This document shows positions 61,312-64,000 of a DNA stretch of 64,000 nucleotides, one piece after another (position 1 is the first letter of the stretch; the number at the start of each line of letters is the position of its first letter). The position numbers and the translations under genes are program-made. Source of the stretch: Caulobacteraceae bacterium (GTDB lineage Bacteria > Pseudomonadota > Alphaproteobacteria > Caulobacterales > Caulobacteraceae). The notes under the pieces are model-generated. The model saw nothing but the letters and a program-made list of their open reading frames with translations, ran no database searches and was not told where the DNA came from. The stretch lies in the NCBI GenBank assembly GCA_030446805.1, contig JAUJMO010000001.1, forward strand, positions 1,011,241 to 1,075,240, given 5' to 3'.

Positions 61312-62109
61312 TCACGATAACAGCGCACTACGTACCTTCTGCAGCAAAGCGTCGGCCTCCGCGTCCGACATTGTAGCGCTGAGCTCGCCGAGCCGGCCCA
61401 TCAGCTTCCCCAGGATCCGGAGATCTCCCTGACCGAGGACGGCCGCCGCTTTCGCCAGCACCTCAAGCTCATGTGGCTCGGCATTCTCGGCCTCCGTCGG
61501 ACCGATCTCGAGCAGCAGCGGCGCTGAAAGACCGTGGCGTTCCATAAGACTCTCGACCGAACGCGCGCTGGGCCGGACGTCGAACGCGATCGCGTCCCCG
61601 TGAGCGTAGCTCATCGGCAGGCCCAGAAAGCGGTGCTCCCACCCCGTGCGGATCACGGTGTTCATCAGGTACACGTCGGTGACCGCCACAACGCGGCGGG
61701 CTCCCCTTTGCAGAGCTGAGGCCACCACAGCCGTCCGCAGCTCCATGTTCCGTCTCAATCCCTCCCGCCCGCGATGACGCGGAGCAGCGAAGTAGCGGCT
61801 GAGTTCCCAGACGCCAGGCGCCTTCACCTCCGAAGCGGGTTCGCTGAGCAGCTCCGGGAAGTGGTCCGCCAGCATGCTCTTGTCGCCTGTCGGGCGGATG
61901 CGGGCGCTCAGCCCGATACTCCCGTCCGTCTCCAGACCGAACAGGTAGACGGCACGGTCGTCGTCCAGATCGTCGAACTCGCCGCCGTCGCGTGTGGTTC
62001 TATCGGACCAGCCGCGTTCCTCAATGAAGAACGCCTTGCGCAGCTGGTGCATCTCTTCGAGCTGGCGTGCGTACAGGCCCCGGTTCTCGAGCTTGACTAC
62101 GTGGATCAT
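61312..62109 (-). CDS. Acyl-homoserine lactone synthase, LuxI family
   Basis: LuxI enzymes make acyl-homoserine lactone signals from SAM and acyl-ACP or acyl-CoA. The 265-residue protein keeps all the conserved residues: Arg24 and Phe28 (LRKAFFIEE), Trp34 (RGW), Asp46 and Asp49 (GEFDDLDDD), Arg70 (ARIRPT), Glu102 and Arg105 (WELSRY). It is about 50 residues longer than typical LuxI proteins, with a helical C-terminal extension containing LEVLAKAAAVLGQGDLRILG. A perfect lux box lies 53 bases upstream. The stop falls at the edge of the IS5 remnant. The acyl chain cannot be predicted. Confidence 0.9.
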   Translation of the reverse strand: MIHVVKLENRGLYARQLEEMHQLRKAFFIEERGWSDRTTRDGGEFDDLDDDRAVYLFGLETDGSIGLSARIRPTGDKSMLADHFPELLSEPASEVKAPGVWELSRYFAAPRHRGREGLRRNMELRTAVVASALQRGARRVVAVTDVYLMNTVIRTGWEHRFLGLPMSYAHGDAIAFDVRPSARSVESLMERHGLSAPLLLEIGPTEAENAEPHELEVLAKAAAVLGQGDLRILGKLMGRLGELSATMSDAEADALLQKVRSALLS

Positions 62110-62162
62110 GGCGGCGACTTCCCCAGAATTGCCGCATCGTGGCCGCCAAGCGGGCCGAGGCT

Positions 62163-62182
62163 ATCTGGGTGACTACCCAGAT
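62163..62182 (-). promoter_or_regulatory. lux box (perfect 20-bp palindrome) upstream of luxI
   Basis: ATCTGGGT, a 4-base spacer and ACCCAGAT form a perfect 20-bp inverted repeat, the size of a lux/tra-box-type LuxR operator. It lies between the luxR stop (62190) and the luxI start (62109), ending 53 bases before luxI. Confidence 0.8.
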
Positions 62183-62189
62183 TGACGGG

Positions 62190-62927
62190 TCAGTAGGCGT
62201 CCTCACGGGGAAGCCAGCCGCGCCGAAAAAGCTCGTAGATCATCTGCGGCCGGTTGCGAACGCCGAGACGACGCTTGATCCGCTCGATGTGCATGTTCAC
62301 CGTGCTCTCGCTGATGCCGAGTATCACGCTGGCGTCCCAATCCGACTTGCCTCGGGCGATCCAGTGCACGCATTCCGTCTCGCGTTTCGTGAGCTTTCCC
62401 GGCCTGGGTTCGTCGTCCTCGATCTCGGCCAGCGGCAGGCCGAGAGTCGCGTACAGCATCGCCATGGCGTGCAGGGTGGTTTTGGCCTTCGGGTCGAAGC
62501 CGGGCTCCTCCGAGATCATCAGCACGGAGGCGAGTTCTCCCGCAGCGCCATGGATGGGCACCAACAAGCCTTCACGTGCGCCGGTTGATTGAGCTTCTGC
62601 GAACACCCGGCGCGCTTCCGGCGTCTCCGCCTGACATTGCACCTCCGACCACGCGAAGGGGCGGGTGTTGCTGAAGATGCCGGCCATGGCAGGGTCGTGA
62701 GCGCCGAAACCCTGCTCGATGTAGTAGGCGGCCCATTGTTCCACGCCACGCCCAAAGGCCAGTCGAGGTACGATGGGCTGCCCATGCTCGGCCAGCTTCA
62801 CGTAAGAATAGCGGCTGAACCCGTGATGTCGGATTGCGGCTTCGAAGCGGTCCTGAAATGCGCTCAGGTCGGAGGCTGCCGGACCGGCCTGGAGGAACTC
62901 CAGAGCTGCAGCCTGGGCTGGGGTCAT
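62190..62927 (-). CDS. LuxR-family quorum-sensing transcriptional regulator
   Basis: The 245-residue protein has an autoinducer-binding domain with the ligand-contact residues at Trp65, Tyr69, Asp78 and Trp93 (WAAYYIEQGFGAHDP and FAWSEV), and a C-terminal LuxR HTH (LTKRETECVHWIARGKSDWD ... SESTVNMHIERIKRRLGV). These match TraR/LuxR receptors for acyl-homoserine lactones. It overlaps the XRE gene upstream (ATGA) and precedes luxI by 80 bases, which contain the lux box. It is the obvious cognate receptor for the adjacent LuxI. Confidence 0.93.
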   Translation of the reverse strand: MTPAQAAALEFLQAGPAASDLSAFQDRFEAAIRHHGFSRYSYVKLAEHGQPIVPRLAFGRGVEQWAAYYIEQGFGAHDPAMAGIFSNTRPFAWSEVQCQAETPEARRVFAEAQSTGAREGLLVPIHGAAGELASVLMISEEPGFDPKAKTTLHAMAMLYATLGLPLAEIEDDEPRPGKLTKRETECVHWIARGKSDWDASVILGISESTVNMHIERIKRRLGVRNRPQMIYELFRRGWLPREDAY

Positions 62928-63340
62928 GCCGGGGGGGCCTCGCCCCTGTCGTCGACCATCGCCTTCACGAGAGAAAGCACGCGGCGGCGAAGCTGGGGCG
63001 AGTCGATCTGCGAAAAGGCCGTCAGCAGCGGCCTGGCCCCATCCAGCATCAACAACCGGGCCGGGCCGTCGGCCGTGATGTCAACGGCTTCCCGGTCGGT
63101 TTCGAGGTCCCCCAGCAGATCGGCGACTCGGCAATTGAGCGCCCGCGCGATCTGAACAGCTCGGGATATGCTGACCCGATTTGTGCCCCGCTCATACTTT
63201 TGCACCTGCTGAAAGGTGACGCTGGCGCGCCGGGCCAATTCGTCCTGCGACATGCCGAGTTCTCTTCGGCGCAATCGAATGCGGGCGCCGAATTCCACAT
63301 CGGCGTGTTCCGCGGAGCGGGTGGAGTGTGACGAGGTCAT
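62924..63340 (-). CDS. XRE-family HTH regulator
   Basis: The 138-residue protein has a Cro/CI HTH at about residues 17-72: FGARIRLRRRELGMSQDELA, then VTFQQVQKYERGTNRVSISR and ALNCRVADLLG. It resembles a class of alphaproteobacterial XRE regulators with a C-terminal helical tail. Its stop overlaps the luxR start (ATGA), so it is co-translated with luxR and likely co-transcribed with luxI. It might set expression of the quorum-sensing operon, which is inference. Confidence 0.88.
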   Translation of the reverse strand: MTSSHSTRSAEHADVEFGARIRLRRRELGMSQDELARRASVTFQQVQKYERGTNRVSISRAVQIARALNCRVADLLGDLETDREAVDITADGPARLLMLDGARPLLTAFSQIDSPQLRRRVLSLVKAMVDDRGEAPPA

Positions 63341-63529
63341 GCCACCAAGAGTGGAGCAGACGCTCCCGACCGTCCAGACAAAAGCGCGGCGATCCGCAGG
63401 GCGTCGTCGAGCCGCGACGCGCAGCGCGCGCGCAGGAGCGTTTCCACAAGCTTGGTCGGACGTGCAAGATTCGATTGCTACTCGGGGAGCTAGCGCTTGA
63501 GCGGAACCGTCTCGCGGCGCTCAGCGTCC

Positions 63530-63665
63530 TGAACAAACACCGCAACGCGTCGAGCGCTGCTTCATCAAACTTCCGCCGCTTCGAGGCCCGCTACGACCGC
63601 CCGGCGATCCAATTCCTCGCCTTCGCCCACATCGCAGCCGCAATGATCTGGATGCCCTGGATGTC
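63530..63665 (+). pseudogene. IS5-family transposase, decayed C-terminal part
   Basis: With two single-base frameshifts the sequence reads LNKHRN, VERCFIKL, then FRRFEARYDRPAIQFLAFAH and IAAAMIWM. This is the conserved C-terminal end of IS5-family transposases (VERxFxKLKxFRRxATRYDK...FLAFxHxAAxxxW). The stretch from 63341 to about 63530 shows no further reliable match. It lies on the same strand as the N-terminal remnant at 61008-61310, with the XRE-luxR-luxI operon between. Its end touches the stop codon of the YmdB-like gene. Confidence 0.75.
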
Positions 63666-63673
63666 GATCAGAC

Positions 63674-64000
63674 CTAGGCTTCCGGCATCGCTGGGCGGAG
63701 CCGGCCGCCGACGCGGATGGGCTCAACGCGACGCGCCAGGCCCGTGCGGTCGTCCGTCTCCACAAACACGCCGCACACCGTCGCCGGCCCGCTCGCGGGC
63801 TCCATGCGGGCCTGATTGATCCGGGTGGTGAAGCGTCGCAGCGGCTCCTCCTTCTTCATGCCGATCACGCTGTCGTAGTCGGCGCAAGCGCCCGCGTCGG
63901 TCTGATAGGCCGTCCCGCCTGGCAGAATCTGGGCGTCGGCGGTCGGCACGTGCGTGTGAGTCCCCACCACCAGCGACGCCCGGCCGTCGCAGAAGTGGCC
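63674..64000 (-). CDS. TIGR00282 (YmdB-like) metallophosphoesterase, 3' part
   Basis: The gene runs off the end of the window; 108 C-terminal residues are present. They contain the family's VVGTHTHVPTADAQILPGGT metal-binding His segment, then DYDSVIGMKKEEPLRRF. YmdB-like enzymes hydrolyse 2',3'-cyclic nucleotides and dimerise. In related alphaproteobacteria this gene is usually next to yebC; here the IS/lux region separates them. The start lies beyond base 64000. Confidence 0.9.
   Translation of the reverse strand, partial: GHFCDGRASLVVGTHTHVPTADAQILPGGTAYQTDAGACADYDSVIGMKKEEPLRRFTTRINQARMEPASGPATVCGVFVETDDRTGLARRVEPIRVGGRLRPAMPEA

Overview
This is a high-GC chromosomal segment of an alphaproteobacterium, almost certainly a member of Caulobacterales (Caulobacter, Phenylobacterium or Brevundimonas type). 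The evidence is the flbT-flaF flagellin-regulation pair, a TipN-like polarity protein, the ruvCAB-ybgC-tolQRAB-pal-cpoB-tilS gene run, alphaproteobacterial LexA boxes (GTTC-N7-GTTC) and frequent TTG/GTG starts that overlap upstream stops. No rRNA, tRNA or CRISPR was seen, and most of the window is ordinary core genome.

Layout. Positions 1-5030 hold ubiA, a lipoprotein, an ETF-beta-type methyltransferase, a DUF4142 protein, another methyltransferase, an oxidoreductase remnant and flaF/flbT. Positions 5200-9900 hold a very acidic protein with a MoxR ATPase, small envelope proteins and glucokinase. Positions 9985-14412 hold an HD hydrolase coupled to an NrtR-type regulator, two tandem outer-membrane beta-barrels and a KAS III-like synthase. 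Positions 14654-26000 are a long minus-strand stretch: thioesterase, ppdK, glySQ, a Met/Gly-rich secreted protein, ispE, a TPR lipoprotein and ETF-ubiquinone oxidoreductase. Positions 26099-39900 hold a degenerate uracil-DNA glycosylase, a lytic transglycosylase, the TIGR04282/TIGR04283 pair, an SOS-controlled radical SAM protein, methyltransferases, two glycine-zipper proteins, rnhB, gloA and a DEAD-box helicase. Positions 40037-49499 hold an ABC ATPase with a fused permease/M1 peptidase, a beta/gamma-crystallin-like protein and the TipN-like protein. Positions 49507-58300 are the tilS...ruvC block, with tol-pal envelope genes behind SOS-controlled ruvCAB. Then come an M20 peptidase and yebC.

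The clearest accessory region is 60933-63673. An XRE regulator, a LuxR receptor and a LuxI synthase form a translationally coupled minus-strand operon. A perfect 20-bp lux-box palindrome lies between luxR and luxI. The operon is bounded by the decayed N-terminal part of an IS5-family transposase on one side and the decayed C-terminal part on the other, both on the plus strand. It sits between yebC and the TIGR00282 (YmdB-like) phosphodiesterase gene, which suggests a quorum-sensing cassette inserted into a core-gene neighbourhood.

Other regulatory points are a LexA box that contains the ruvC start codon, a LexA box 23 bases before the radical SAM gene, and a shared 15-base motif at the same distance from both tandem barrel genes. 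Functions are assigned by reading motifs; no database search was run.
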